From Bacillota bacterium (lineage in GTDB: Bacteria > Bacillota > Clostridia > Acetivibrionales > DTU013), in NCBI GenBank assembly GCA_023435745.1, contig JAEZMD010000003.1, positions 104,493 through 168,492 on the forward strand: DNA of 64,000 nt. Reading direction: 5' to 3'. The translations under genes and the position numbers were made by a program. Position 1 is the first letter of the stretch. Each line of letters opens with the position of its first letter. Below the pieces are notes generated by a model. It searched no databases. It was not told the origin of the DNA and saw nothing but the letters and a program-made list of their open reading frames with translations. Below, piece after piece: positions 43,784 through 52,775 of this stretch.

Positions 43784-44697
43784 GGCGACAACCTCCCCTC
43801 GTAGCGAATGGCGCACATTCTTTCCGATAACTCCCAAAAGCGCTTTCCAACATCCGGACGCCGGGAATAACGGCTGGGGTTGAGCGGGCTCTTATCTTTC
43901 CAATACACCTCATCAGTTTTTCTGGCATCAGATTCCGCCGCCAGCCATGCAATGGTCTGAGCAGGCTGCTCTGCCGATGTTCCGCTTTTGCTTCTCATCT
44001 TCCAGATTTTTTTCACGATGCCGCCCGTTCCTTTCAGCCCAATATCCGTATTCACCAGACCCGGATCGACTGCAAAAGCCCTAATTGTGCTTCCGACAGA
44101 TACCAGCCGCCTGTTAAGCTCTGCAGCAAAGAGCACATTGGCCAACTTTGTTTGTTTATATGCCTGCAGGCAGTTATAATGCTTTCTGAGCATGACATCC
44201 TTCCAATGAATCTTCGTTCTGTAGTGGGACCCGGAGCTTATTACGATGACAGTCCCTTCCGGCGACCTTGCCAGAAGCGGCAGCAACTCATATGTGAGGC
44301 GGAAGGAAGCCAGATGATTGACGGCGAACTGCAGCTCAAAGCCGTCGACGGTAGATATATACCAACTGGAGACCGTACCGGCATTATTAATCAGCACATC
44401 AATATGCTCTATGCCATCTCGTGACAGCTGTTGACGGATTTCTGCCCCAAGCCTTTCAACTTCACCGAGGGAGGAGAGATCAGCAGTTAAATAATGGATA
44501 TTAGCCCCGGGACAACCATTTCTGACTTCCTCCTGCGCGGCGCAGCAGCGCTCTTTCGAGCGGCCTGAGCCAATAACATACATGCCGCGGGCAACCAGCT
44601 CCTTCACTGTGGCCAAACCTATACCGGAAGTAGCTCCCGTGATGACAGCTACCTTTCCGCTTTCTTTTGTAAGAGTATTATGATCTATGTCATTCAC
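43768..44697 (-). CDS. Short-chain dehydrogenase/reductase (second of two)
   Basis: 309 aa, Rossmann-fold oxidoreductase. Cofactor loop TGATSGIGLATVKEL, NNAG at the strand-4 position, catalytic Ser in VISSGSHYRT, and Tyr/Lys as YKQTK. The basic residues after strand 2 (GSGRSKERC) favour NADP(H). The pattern resembles retinol-dehydrogenase-like SDRs. It overlaps the PadR gene by 16 bases, so the proteins are made together. The substrate is unknown. Confidence 0.87.
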   Translation of the reverse strand: MNDIDHNTLTKESGKVAVITGATSGIGLATVKELVARGMYVIGSGRSKERCCAAQEEVRNGCPGANIHYLTADLSSLGEVERLGAEIRQQLSRDGIEHIDVLINNAGTVSSWYISTVDGFELQFAVNHLASFRLTYELLPLLARSPEGTVIVISSGSHYRTKIHWKDVMLRKHYNCLQAYKQTKLANVLFAAELNRRLVSVGSTIRAFAVDPGLVNTDIGLKGTGGIVKKIWKMRSKSGTSAEQPAQTIAWLAAESDARKTDEVYWKDKSPLNPSRYSRRPDVGKRFWELSERMCAIRYEGRLSPWIPN

Positions 44698-44752
44698 TGT
44701 AATTCACCTCATTCTTATAATGGATTTGTACGGATAACGGGCTGTGTAACGG

Positions 44753-45565
44753 TCAAGCATCGGTCTGACCGACCGGTTGTTTACTATATGCGGATTTCCA
44801 CCGGGAACCGGTCAGCCGTGCGATAATAGCAGGAGGGACAAGAGCTCCTGCAGTTTTCAGTACTCTATTGACCAGACCCGGAATGTAAACCGGCCTTCCC
44901 TTCAGTGCTCTGTCAATTGTATGAGAGGCGACATAGCCGACATTTTGAGTGGTAATCCAACCGGCAAAGCCCTGTGCTTCTATCGCCCGGATGCATTCCG
45001 GGGTGGTTGGCATCCCTGCCGGACACAGGGCTGTGACAGTCACATCCAGCGGCCTCAGTTCTTCACGAAGTGCTCTTGAAAAATCAAGAAGAAAGCGCTT
45101 TGAGGATGCGTACATTGCCTTGACCGGCATTGGGTAATAGGCTGCAAGACTTGCCACATTGATGACCCTGAAGGTTCTTGTCTGATCTCTCATTTTCAGT
45201 ATCTCATGCGTCATTTCAAGGTTTGCTTCAATATTCAGCCGTAGGATTGTACGTATCTGAATGCGGGTTCTTTCGCAAAACGGTCCTTCAAAATCCAGGC
45301 CCGCTATATTGATGAGAAAATGAAAGCTGTAAGTCTGTAAGCTTATATATTCGAAAAGCTCGGTTCTGGCCTCATAGTCTGTCAGATCACACGTTTTATA
45401 ATAGACGTTTATGTTGTAGGTGTTTTCAAGGCTGCAAGCCAATGTTTTCAGGGCTTCCTCCGAGAGGTCGGTCAGGAACAGGTCCCAGCTGCGGCTGGCG
45501 CATTCCACTGAAAAAGCCTTGCCCAATCCTCCTGTTGCTCCGGTTATACATACCATGGATTTCAT
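44753..45565 (-). CDS. Short-chain dehydrogenase/reductase (first of two)
   Basis: 270 aa. Cofactor loop ITGATGGLGKAFSVE, NIAG, catalytic Ser in INVASLAAYYP and Tyr/Lys as YASSK. The C-terminal part has a hydrophobic stretch (AGALVPPAIIARL) that may associate with membrane, similar to DltE/YqjQ-like SDRs. GGGAGTG precedes the ATG. It is the first gene of the PadR-controlled operon and 55 bases upstream of the second SDR gene. Confidence 0.86.
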   Translation of the reverse strand: MKSMVCITGATGGLGKAFSVECASRSWDLFLTDLSEEALKTLACSLENTYNINVYYKTCDLTDYEARTELFEYISLQTYSFHFLINIAGLDFEGPFCERTRIQIRTILRLNIEANLEMTHEILKMRDQTRTFRVINVASLAAYYPMPVKAMYASSKRFLLDFSRALREELRPLDVTVTALCPAGMPTTPECIRAIEAQGFAGWITTQNVGYVASHTIDRALKGRPVYIPGLVNRVLKTAGALVPPAIIARLTGSRWKSAYSKQPVGQTDA

Positions 45566-45617
45566 ACGGCGACCACTCCCATCTATTTGGAATAAGTAAA
45601 ATAATCATATCTTATGA

Positions 45618-45652
45618 GTAATACTATACAATGAATAGTATAACTCTGTCAA
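45618..45652 (-). promoter_or_regulatory. Promoter with PadR-type operator
   Basis: ATACTAT (45621-45627) and ATAGTAT (45635-45641) form a perfect inverted repeat, extending to 10-bp arms with one mismatch. On the minus strand TTGACA (45652-45647) and TATAGT (45628-45623) stand 18 bases apart, so the repeat covers the -10 box. ATAC-N-GTAT symmetry is the usual PadR site. Confidence 0.75.
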
Positions 45653-45804
45653 CAGTATTAAAAAAAATTTTGACGCATTCCTCTAAAGGTTCTTTATTGC
45701 ACAGCATAATCGGGCTGAAAAAGTATGTGCTTTGAAACATGGTTGGAGTGAGCAGCCCTGATGGTTACCCTGCAAGGGTACCTGAACAGTCAAGAACAGT
45801 CACC

Positions 45805-45939
45805 AAAATGCCATATATTTATCACATTATGGCATTTTACTTTATACGACAATCAATTAGAATAATAAGTAGTACAAACTTTATCTGACAATTGATAATA
45901 ATAAGCAGAACAACTATGGGGTAACTTAAAAATGCCATA
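45805..45939 (+). promoter_or_regulatory. Three AAAATGCCATA sites before galT
   Basis: AAAATGCCATA occurs at 45805-45815, as its exact reverse complement TATGGCATTTT at 45828-45838, and again at 45929-45939 just before the ribosome site. Between them lies an imperfect tandem duplication (45841-45879 and 45880-45914, each TTTAT..GACAA..AATAATAAG). This looks like a regulator-binding region for galTK. The rest of the gap 45653-45800 shows nothing clear. Confidence 0.6.
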
Positions 45940-45958
45940 GAAAAAGGAGGAATGATAC

Positions 45959-46936
45959 ATGGCTGAATTACGCTGGCATCCCTTGATTAGGGACTGGGTA
46001 ATGATCGCATCCCACAGACAGGACAGGCCGCAGATGCCAAAAGATTGGTGCCCGTTCTGCCCAGGATCGGGAAAGGTACCCGATCATTATGAAGTATTAA
46101 AATATGATAATGATTTTCCGGCGCTTTCGCAGAATCCGCCCGTGCCTGATGATGTATCAACCGACTTCTACAGGATATCTGAAGCTTATGGGAAATGCGA
46201 GGTCATATTATATTCTCCCGAGCATACATCCTCATTACATGAATTTTCCACAGAGCATATTGTGAAAATTATCGACCTGTGGACGGAACGTTTTACAGAA
46301 CTGAGAAAAGATGAAAAAATCAAGTATATTTTTATCTTCGAAAACAGGGGAGAGATGGTCGGCGTTACAATGCCTCATCCCCACGGACAGATATACGGCT
46401 ATCCTTTTATACCTAAGAAGCTGGAACTGGAGCTTGCCGCCTGCAAGGAGCACCATGCAGAAAACGGAACCTGTCTGATCTGCGACATGCTCACGGACGA
46501 AACAAAGTCAGGCGACAGGGTTATCTTTGAGAATGAAGATTTTCTTGTTTTTTTGCCGTTTTTTACGGAATACCCTTACGGGATGTATATTGCAAGCAAG
46601 AGTCACAAGCAAAACCTGACGCAGATGAGCGAACGGGAGAAGGTTAATCTTGCCGCAGCGCTCAAAGAAGCCACTGGAACGTTTGATTCCCTTTTTGGAT
46701 TTCCGTTCCCATATATGATGTGTATGCATCAGGACCCTGTAAACAGCGGGGATACGAGTGAGTATTACCATTTCCATATCGAATTTTTCCCGCCGATGCG
46801 CTCTTCCAACAAGCAGAAATTTAATGCTTCCAGTGAAACAGGAGCATGGGCGCATGCTAACCCGACAAAGCCCGAGGAAAAAGCGGAGGAGTTGCGTCAG
46901 GCTCATGAAAGGTTTCTTAAGGGTATGAAAGCATGA
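45959..46936 (+). CDS. galT: Galactose-1-phosphate uridylyltransferase
   Basis: 325 aa, class I (HIT-superfamily) GalT of the Leloir pathway: UDP-glucose + galactose-1-phosphate to glucose-1-phosphate + UDP-galactose. Zinc ligands CPFC near residue 32, active site HPHGQ in TMPHPHGQIYGYPF, and the C-terminal HQDPVNSGDTSEYYHFHIEF, here split by a residue limit only. AAAGGAGG precedes the ATG. The order galT-galK is conserved in clostridia; no galE is present in the window. Confidence 0.95.
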   Translation: MAELRWHPLIRDWVMIASHRQDRPQMPKDWCPFCPGSGKVPDHYEVLKYDNDFPALSQNPPVPDDVSTDFYRISEAYGKCEVILYSPEHTSSLHEFSTEHIVKIIDLWTERFTELRKDEKIKYIFIFENRGEMVGVTMPHPHGQIYGYPFIPKKLELELAACKEHHAENGTCLICDMLTDETKSGDRVIFENEDFLVFLPFFTEYPYGMYIASKSHKQNLTQMSEREKVNLAAALKEATGTFDSLFGFPFPYMMCMHQDPVNSGDTSEYYHFHIEFFPPMRSSNKQKFNASSETGAWAHANPTKPEEKAEELRQAHERFLKGMKA

Positions 46937-46998
46937 TATAACGGACAGAGAATATGCACAAGGCATAGTAATAAAGGAAAGCAAGGAGGAGAGCGCAA

Positions 46999-48192
46999 AT
47001 GACAATTTCTGAACTGAAAAAGCGTTTTATTGAGATTTATCATGGAAGCGAAGAAGGGATACGGGTATTTACATCTCCGGGCAGAGTCAACCTGATCGGC
47101 GAGCATACCGACTATAACGGGGGATATGTATTCCCGGCTGCGCTTACACTAAGCTCCACCGTCATCGCCAGAGCGCGTAACGACAGAATGATGAATCTGA
47201 TCGCCACGGATCTTGGTATTCAGGTCCAGGGCTCTCTTGACAGGCTGGAGGAGTACAAATCTCTGAAGTGGGGCAATTACCAGCTCGGTGTGGCGGATGA
47301 ATTACAGAAGGCGGGGTACAAGCTTTCAGGATGCGATCTGCTCTACCACGATACGGTTCCGCTCGGCGCAGGACTATCCTCTTCGGCGGCCATCGAGGTC
47401 GCGACGGCAATTACGCTGGTTGCGCTGGGTAATGCGGTTCTTGGGCTGGAGCAGCCTGTGGATATGGTGCGGATGGCATTGATCAGCCAGAAGGCCGAGA
47501 ATAATTATGTGGGAGTCAACTGCGGAATTATGGATCAGTTCGCTTCGGCAATGGGTAAGGCCAACCATGCCATATTTCTGAACTGCAGGGATCTGAGCTA
47601 TCAGCATGTACCGCTGAATATAAAGGGCTACAAGATTGTTATTGCCAATACAAATAAAAAACGCGGCCTTGCAGATTCCAAATATAACGAGAGAAGAAGC
47701 CAGTGTGAAGAGGCCTATTCGATACTGAAGAATTTTATCCCCGAAGCAACATGCCTCGGCGAAATCTCGATGGAGCAATTCAATAAGGTGAAGCATGAGA
47801 TCAGGGATGAAGTGATCCGCAACAGAGCAGAGCATGTAATTGCAGAGGACGACAGGGTGCTCAAATCAGTCGAGGCGTTGAACAATGACGATATCTCGCT
47901 GTTCGGTAAGCTGATGATCGCCTCCCATAACTCGCTCAGAGACCTGTATGAGGTAACCGGGCTGGAGCTTGATACGCTTGTTGAGGAAGCGCTTAAGATC
48001 GAGGGAGTCGCCGGATCCAGAATGACAGGTGCAGGCTTTGGCGGGTGCACTGTCAGTATCGTCAGAGAAGATGCTGCAGAACGCTTCATGGAGGAAGTCG
48101 GAAACGGCTACGCCAAAAAGACAGGGCTGACGCCGAAGTTTTATATATCGGAAGTCGGAGACGGCGGCAGAGAGATCACCGGGCGGGCTTAA
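46999..48192 (+). CDS. galK: Galactokinase
   Basis: 397 aa, GHMP kinase phosphorylating galactose at C1. The signature GRVNLIGEHTDYNGGYVFP lies near residue 29, the ATP-binding PLGAGLSSSAA near 117, and the C-terminal GHMP motif SRMTGAGFGGC. CAAGGAGGAG precedes the ATG. It follows galT by 62 bases in one operon and is convergent with the large GH2 gene. Confidence 0.96.
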   Translation: MTISELKKRFIEIYHGSEEGIRVFTSPGRVNLIGEHTDYNGGYVFPAALTLSSTVIARARNDRMMNLIATDLGIQVQGSLDRLEEYKSLKWGNYQLGVADELQKAGYKLSGCDLLYHDTVPLGAGLSSSAAIEVATAITLVALGNAVLGLEQPVDMVRMALISQKAENNYVGVNCGIMDQFASAMGKANHAIFLNCRDLSYQHVPLNIKGYKIVIANTNKKRGLADSKYNERRSQCEEAYSILKNFIPEATCLGEISMEQFNKVKHEIRDEVIRNRAEHVIAEDDRVLKSVEALNNDDISLFGKLMIASHNSLRDLYEVTGLELDTLVEEALKIEGVAGSRMTGAGFGGCTVSIVREDAAERFMEEVGNGYAKKTGLTPKFYISEVGDGGREITGRA

Positions 48193-48218
48193 GTCAACTG
48201 ACGGGGATCCTCCGCATT

Positions 48219-51200
48219 TTAACAGGAAAATGAAAAAGCTCGACTGATCAGGGGCAGGGCTATCAAGCAGTCGGGCTTAAACTCCTCCGACGAGGCGTAA
48301 TTCAGGATACTGAAAAGGAATTGCCTTCCTTCCGGCGATTCCTTTAATTTTTCCATGTCGCAGGCGCACACAAGCAATTTCCCGTTTAAAGCTCTGCATT
48401 CAAACAGCAGCCCCAGCTTGTGGTTGCGTTCAAAATTATCGATAGTCTGTACGATCGGACGGAATTCCCGGGGCGTTTCATCCAGGATCAGGGACCTGGA
48501 ATTGGACACGATGCTCCACCAGGGATAGGTGGAGTATTCTTCACAGGGGAAGTGCCTCAGAGCCGGATGTGAGTTGTTGATCAGCAATCCCATAGTACCA
48601 ATGGGTACAGGCTTGTTCATGCTTTCGGAGATGGAACGGAACATGGGGTAATTCCAGAAGTCAGTGCAGTAGAAGCCTTCGACGGCGTTTTCCGGTGAGT
48701 CCGGCTTTGAAATAATCAGCACATTTTCACCGTTTTCAAGCAGTGTAACAGCCTCCTGAGACAGACGGTCAAAAATGTTCAGACCTGTTGTGTCAAGTGG
48801 GATATTCCTTGGATAGACCCACAAATCATATGTTTTTCCGATATCCTCCGATTTTATGTTGATATCATATGCATCAGCCATTGTGTCGCTGCCTTCGATC
48901 TGCAGCGACAGCGTAAGCTTTTTCATTACAGACGTATCCGGCATGCAGATTTCTATATTGCCAATATTGATGCGGTTAGCATTGTCTGAATTAAACGCGG
49001 TAAATTCTCCGTTTTCCAGTACGTCGCTGCCATCTCTTAATTCCCATAAAAGTCGGAAATCCCGTAACGGAATGTCTTTATACCGGCACAGCTCAATATG
49101 TGCATGGAAATCCTCTCCAGCCTCATAATTATACTTCTCAAATTTAGCAAGCAAAACTGCGTCCGAACAGAAGCTGCGCCATTCCTCCGCAGAAATCAGG
49201 CCTTTTGAATCCATGAAGGCATCCAATACCCCGACAAGCGCCGTTCCCTGTCCGCTGAAATCCTGTATGTCCAGGATCTGAAATCCCGCCAGCCTTTCGG
49301 AGCGAAAAGCAGCTTCCAGCTCTTCTTTATAGCAGGCCATCGCAAGCTTCCCGGAGCATTGAAAATACTTTTCTGCCAAGTCACTCAAACCTTTTTCTTC
49401 GAGGCGCTTTCTGAATGTTTCCAGGTTCTTTGCTTTTAAGGAGCCTGCGTATTTTTTTATTTCTTTGAAATCCGGGAAGGTTGCATATTGTCCGATTTCA
49501 TGCGATACAACCGGAATATGCGGGATCAGTTTGCTTTCGGCTGCGGAAGCCTCAACGGTCTTTACTCCGGTTCCGAACTGGATTTCTATCAAACCTGCGG
49601 AGTTGACGTCCTTATCAGCTGCGCTGCTTCCACTGGTACCGATGCCTGCGTAGTCGGTATCAGCATCAGAATCGGTATCGGTATACGGACATATCTGCTT
49701 ATCATAGCTTTTCATCGTGCCTGGCCTGCCGGTCTGTACGTGACCAAGCGGAGCATCGCACATGGCATAGGAACCTCTGAACAGGCGATCTCTTGAAAAG
49801 CGGACCCCGCAGAAAAAGTCTTCGTTTTCGAGAATTGCAGGGGTGAATTGGAAGTTGTTTGAGCCCTGCGTATAAAGAGGGCGATTGTCAAACTCCTTGA
49901 AGCCCTTCAAAATGGCATTCAACCTCTCCCGGCTTCCCCAGAGCTCGTTGCCAAGGGACATCATGACGAAAGAAGGGTGATTTCCGAATGCTTTCAATAT
50001 CGAAAAGCCCTCACTGATAAGGTAATCCTGTTCGGCTTGATTGTGATTCGGATCATTTTCATCTGTGACAGTGCCCCAGAAGGGCAGTTCAGGCTCCATA
50101 TAAATCCCCAGAATATCAGCTGCGGTAAAGGCAGCTTCCGGCGGGCAGCAGGTATGGAAGCGGTAATGATTTATACCGTATAATTTTGATATTTTCATGA
50201 CCCGAAGCCACTCATTTACGGTTGTCGGGGCAAAACCTGTCAGTGGAAATATCAGCCCGTCGTGCTTTCCGCGCAGGAAGGTCTTCGTTCCGTTGATGGT
50301 AAATTTGTCGCCCGATGCTTTGAATTCCCGTAAGCCCGTCAAGAGGCAGGTTGTGTCGACTGTAACGCCACCGAGAACAAGATCGATTTTTAGAAGGTAC
50401 AAATTGGGCTCGTACTCGCTCCAGAGCAGAGCATCTTTGCCTAACGGATACTGAACGGAGATTTGCGAAGAGGAGAATTTATAGCTGCGATCCTCCGCCC
50501 TGTGCTTAATATCATTGCAGCAGATTATGCCGTCCTTGCAGCAATTCACATCATTGCAGCAGCAGTTTACACCGGCATCATAATTCACTGTATCATCATA
50601 ACTCATGGCTGTAATTGTTAAAACACCATGATCCGCGCCTCTAACAACTGCTTTAATATCAAGCGTTCTATTCCTTACATCCGGATAAATCCGGACATCC
50701 TCCATGTATGCCTTATCAAAGAATCTCAGTTCAATTGCTCCCGTAATACCGTTCCAGTTGGTCTGGGTATCGGGAGAGGTCAGATGACCGCCTCTTGTCG
50801 GATAGCCGGTATTGTCCACAAGGATGGTAATGGTATGCACCCCGGCTGACAAATAATCTGTGATGTCGTAAACATGCGGTGTGCAAAGGCTGTTTCGCGT
50901 ACCGATTTCCGTATTGTCCCACCAGAGTGTTGTTATGCGGGTCCTTTCCAAATAAAGAAAAGCGTTTTTTCCGGACAAATCTTCAGGTATCTCTACCTTT
51001 CCTGAAAACCAGGCGTAGCCTTCAAACTTGTATTCATCCGTTAAAAAACCAAGCTCGACCAGTTTGTTTTTCTCCCCTTTTTTACAAAAAGAAGTCGTTC
51101 CCGGCAATGTGATAGTATCTCTTAAAGGCTGCGTAACGCCCGCCTTATGTTCATCCAGCTGGAAATCCCAGGTTCCGCTTAAATCAATTTTTGAATACAT
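48219..51200 (-). CDS. Large glycoside hydrolase family 2 enzyme with two low-complexity inserts
   Basis: 993 aa, beta-galactosidase/beta-glucuronidase-like fold without signal peptide. N-terminal jelly roll (LSGTWDFQLDEHKAGVTQPL), Ig-like domain, then the barrel with NHYRFHTCCPPEAAFTAAD; acid/base Glu in MSLGNELWG and probable nucleophile Glu in VSHEIGQYATFPDF. Two insertions stand out: a cysteine-rich stretch around residues 208-230 (CCCNDVNCC, IICCND) in the Ig-like domain, and an acidic repeat around 508-530 (DTDSDADTDYAG). Both are repetitive at DNA level. The substrate is unclear. It is monocistronic and convergent with galK. Confidence 0.85.
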   Translation of the reverse strand: MYSKIDLSGTWDFQLDEHKAGVTQPLRDTITLPGTTSFCKKGEKNKLVELGFLTDEYKFEGYAWFSGKVEIPEDLSGKNAFLYLERTRITTLWWDNTEIGTRNSLCTPHVYDITDYLSAGVHTITILVDNTGYPTRGGHLTSPDTQTNWNGITGAIELRFFDKAYMEDVRIYPDVRNRTLDIKAVVRGADHGVLTITAMSYDDTVNYDAGVNCCCNDVNCCKDGIICCNDIKHRAEDRSYKFSSSQISVQYPLGKDALLWSEYEPNLYLLKIDLVLGGVTVDTTCLLTGLREFKASGDKFTINGTKTFLRGKHDGLIFPLTGFAPTTVNEWLRVMKISKLYGINHYRFHTCCPPEAAFTAADILGIYMEPELPFWGTVTDENDPNHNQAEQDYLISEGFSILKAFGNHPSFVMMSLGNELWGSRERLNAILKGFKEFDNRPLYTQGSNNFQFTPAILENEDFFCGVRFSRDRLFRGSYAMCDAPLGHVQTGRPGTMKSYDKQICPYTDTDSDADTDYAGIGTSGSSAADKDVNSAGLIEIQFGTGVKTVEASAAESKLIPHIPVVSHEIGQYATFPDFKEIKKYAGSLKAKNLETFRKRLEEKGLSDLAEKYFQCSGKLAMACYKEELEAAFRSERLAGFQILDIQDFSGQGTALVGVLDAFMDSKGLISAEEWRSFCSDAVLLAKFEKYNYEAGEDFHAHIELCRYKDIPLRDFRLLWELRDGSDVLENGEFTAFNSDNANRINIGNIEICMPDTSVMKKLTLSLQIEGSDTMADAYDINIKSEDIGKTYDLWVYPRNIPLDTTGLNIFDRLSQEAVTLLENGENVLIISKPDSPENAVEGFYCTDFWNYPMFRSISESMNKPVPIGTMGLLINNSHPALRHFPCEEYSTYPWWSIVSNSRSLILDETPREFRPIVQTIDNFERNHKLGLLFECRALNGKLLVCACDMEKLKESPEGRQFLFSILNYASSEEFKPDCLIALPLISRAFSFSC

Positions 51201-51242
51201 TATGACACCTCAATGATTATTTTCATTCGACATCCCTGCGCC

Positions 51243-51656
51243 TTATCGGTAAATTACTTTTTTATATAATACAAAGTTCCAGCATACCACAGCGCCGATG
51301 GCAAATACCTTGGCAAGCAGGTATTGTATGGCAAGCCGGTTGGCCAGCAGGTACATGATCAGGTCGGAGGCGCCCAGATTGAACACAAACAGCGCCAGAT
51401 ACATCACAAGCTGCCTGCCTAGCTTCATTTTGGACTTGAACGACCAGAACCTGTTCATCAGGAAGTTGAACCAGAAGACGATGGAAAGCGCCGCAGAGTT
51501 GGAGACCAAAATGGATAACCCGAAGATGTCCTTAAACACAAAGAGCAATGTAAGTTCTATCGCAGCACTGCTAAAGCCCGTTACCAGGTAGCGGACAGCC
51601 TGTCCTGCGGATTCCTGGTTCAATAGCTTTGATAATGCTTCAGGTATGTTTATCAT
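51243..51656 (-). CDS. GtrA family membrane protein
   Basis: 137 aa with four membrane helices, the GtrA/DUF2092-type flippase-associated protein for polyprenyl-linked sugars. The start AVRYLVTGFSSAAIELTLLF and the later motif VSNSAALSIVFWFNFLMNRFW are typical. It sits between the large GH2 gene and dapF and is transcribed away from dapF. It could help translocate a sugar lipid for wall-polymer decoration; no glycosyltransferase partner is adjacent. Confidence 0.85.
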   Translation of the reverse strand: MINIPEALSKLLNQESAGQAVRYLVTGFSSAAIELTLLFVFKDIFGLSILVSNSAALSIVFWFNFLMNRFWSFKSKMKLGRQLVMYLALFVFNLGASDLIMYLLANRLAIQYLLAKVFAIGAVVCWNFVLYKKVIYR

Positions 51657-51745
51657 CAGATCAGCGTCCCCTTTAAGTATTTCCTTACCATTATAATGAA
51701 TTCAGATGTCAACCACAATACACAAAGAAAACACTAAAAAAATAT

Positions 51746-51773
51746 TTGCCATCATTCCATGTTGTGCTATAAT
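51746..51773 (+). promoter_or_regulatory. Promoter of dapF-dapL
   Basis: TTGCCA at 51746-51751 and the perfect TATAAT at 51768-51773, spacer 16, about 33 bases before the dapF start. Confidence 0.6.
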
Positions 51774-51806
51774 ATTTGCAGGATTTGTTACCGGAGGTTG
51801 CAAAAA

Positions 51807-52760
51807 ATGAAGAAATTTGAGTTGAATTTCACAAAGATGCATGGTCTGGGGAATGATTATATATACGTGAATTGCATGAAGGAGTGCCCGGCTGATCCAT
51901 CAGGCCTTTCAAGAAGGCTTAGCGACAGGCATTTTGGTATTGGTTCGGACGGTCTGGTGCTCATCATGCCCTCAGAGGTTGCCGACTTCCGTATGAGAAT
52001 GTTCAATGCCGACGGATCAGAGGCTGAAATGTGCGGGAATGCAGCGAGGTGCGTCGGGAAATACGCTTATGACAACGGGCTGACGGATAAAAGTAAGGTC
52101 ACGTTGGAGACTCTTGCAGGGATTAAAACACTGCTGCTTACAGTTAAAACCGGCAGGGTAGAGTTGGTCAGGGTTGACATGGGCGAGCCTGTGCTGAAAC
52201 CCGATGCGATCCCGGCCGTGTGCCCGAAGGACGCAGCATTTCCGAAAGGTGCAGCGCTTTTTGAATCAGCATTTCCGAAGGGCGTCGAGTGCCCTGAGGC
52301 GCTGTTTCTTTCCCAGCCTGTAACGGTAGGGGACAGAACCTTTCACGTGACCTGCGTGTCCATGGGGAACCCTCATGCAGTATCTTATATAGATGACGTG
52401 GACGGCTTTCCTCTTGATGTCTACGGTCCTCTGATGGAGACACACGAGCTTTTTCCAAAGAAGATCAACAGTGAATTTGTTCAGGTGCTGGACAAACAAA
52501 CACTTAAGATGAGGGTTTGGGAGAGAGGCGCCGGAGAAACTCTGGCCTGCGGGACAGGCGCCTGTGCGGCCGTGGTGGCTTCTGTTCTAAATGGTCTGTG
52601 CGGAAGAAAGGCTGTAGTAAAACTGTCGGGCGGAGATCTGACGATAGAGTGGGACGAAAAGGACAATCATGTATTCATGACCGGGCCTGCGGTGAAAGTG
52701 TTCGAGGGAGTAGTTGAATTACCGGAGAAAATGCAAGAGAACTTGCAGAAAGCAAATTAG
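51807..52760 (+). CDS. dapF: Diaminopimelate epimerase with an extra loop
   Basis: Converts LL- to meso-diaminopimelate for lysine and peptidoglycan. 317 aa from ATG 51807 (GGAGG upstream; the frame opens 48 bases earlier without support). Active-site cysteines are in MCGNAARCVG and ACGTGACAA; KMHGLGNDYIYVN is the family N-terminus. The usual length is about 275. The surplus is an insertion around residues 135-170 with an imperfect repeat AFPKGAALFES / AFPKGVECPEALF. The gene is followed by dapL within 15 bases. Confidence 0.94.
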   Translation: MKKFELNFTKMHGLGNDYIYVNCMKECPADPSGLSRRLSDRHFGIGSDGLVLIMPSEVADFRMRMFNADGSEAEMCGNAARCVGKYAYDNGLTDKSKVTLETLAGIKTLLLTVKTGRVELVRVDMGEPVLKPDAIPAVCPKDAAFPKGAALFESAFPKGVECPEALFLSQPVTVGDRTFHVTCVSMGNPHAVSYIDDVDGFPLDVYGPLMETHELFPKKINSEFVQVLDKQTLKMRVWERGAGETLACGTGACAAVVASVLNGLCGRKAVVKLSGGDLTIEWDEKDNHVFMTGPAVKVFEGVVELPEKMQENLQKAN

Positions 52761-52775
52761 TAAGGGAGGAAATTT

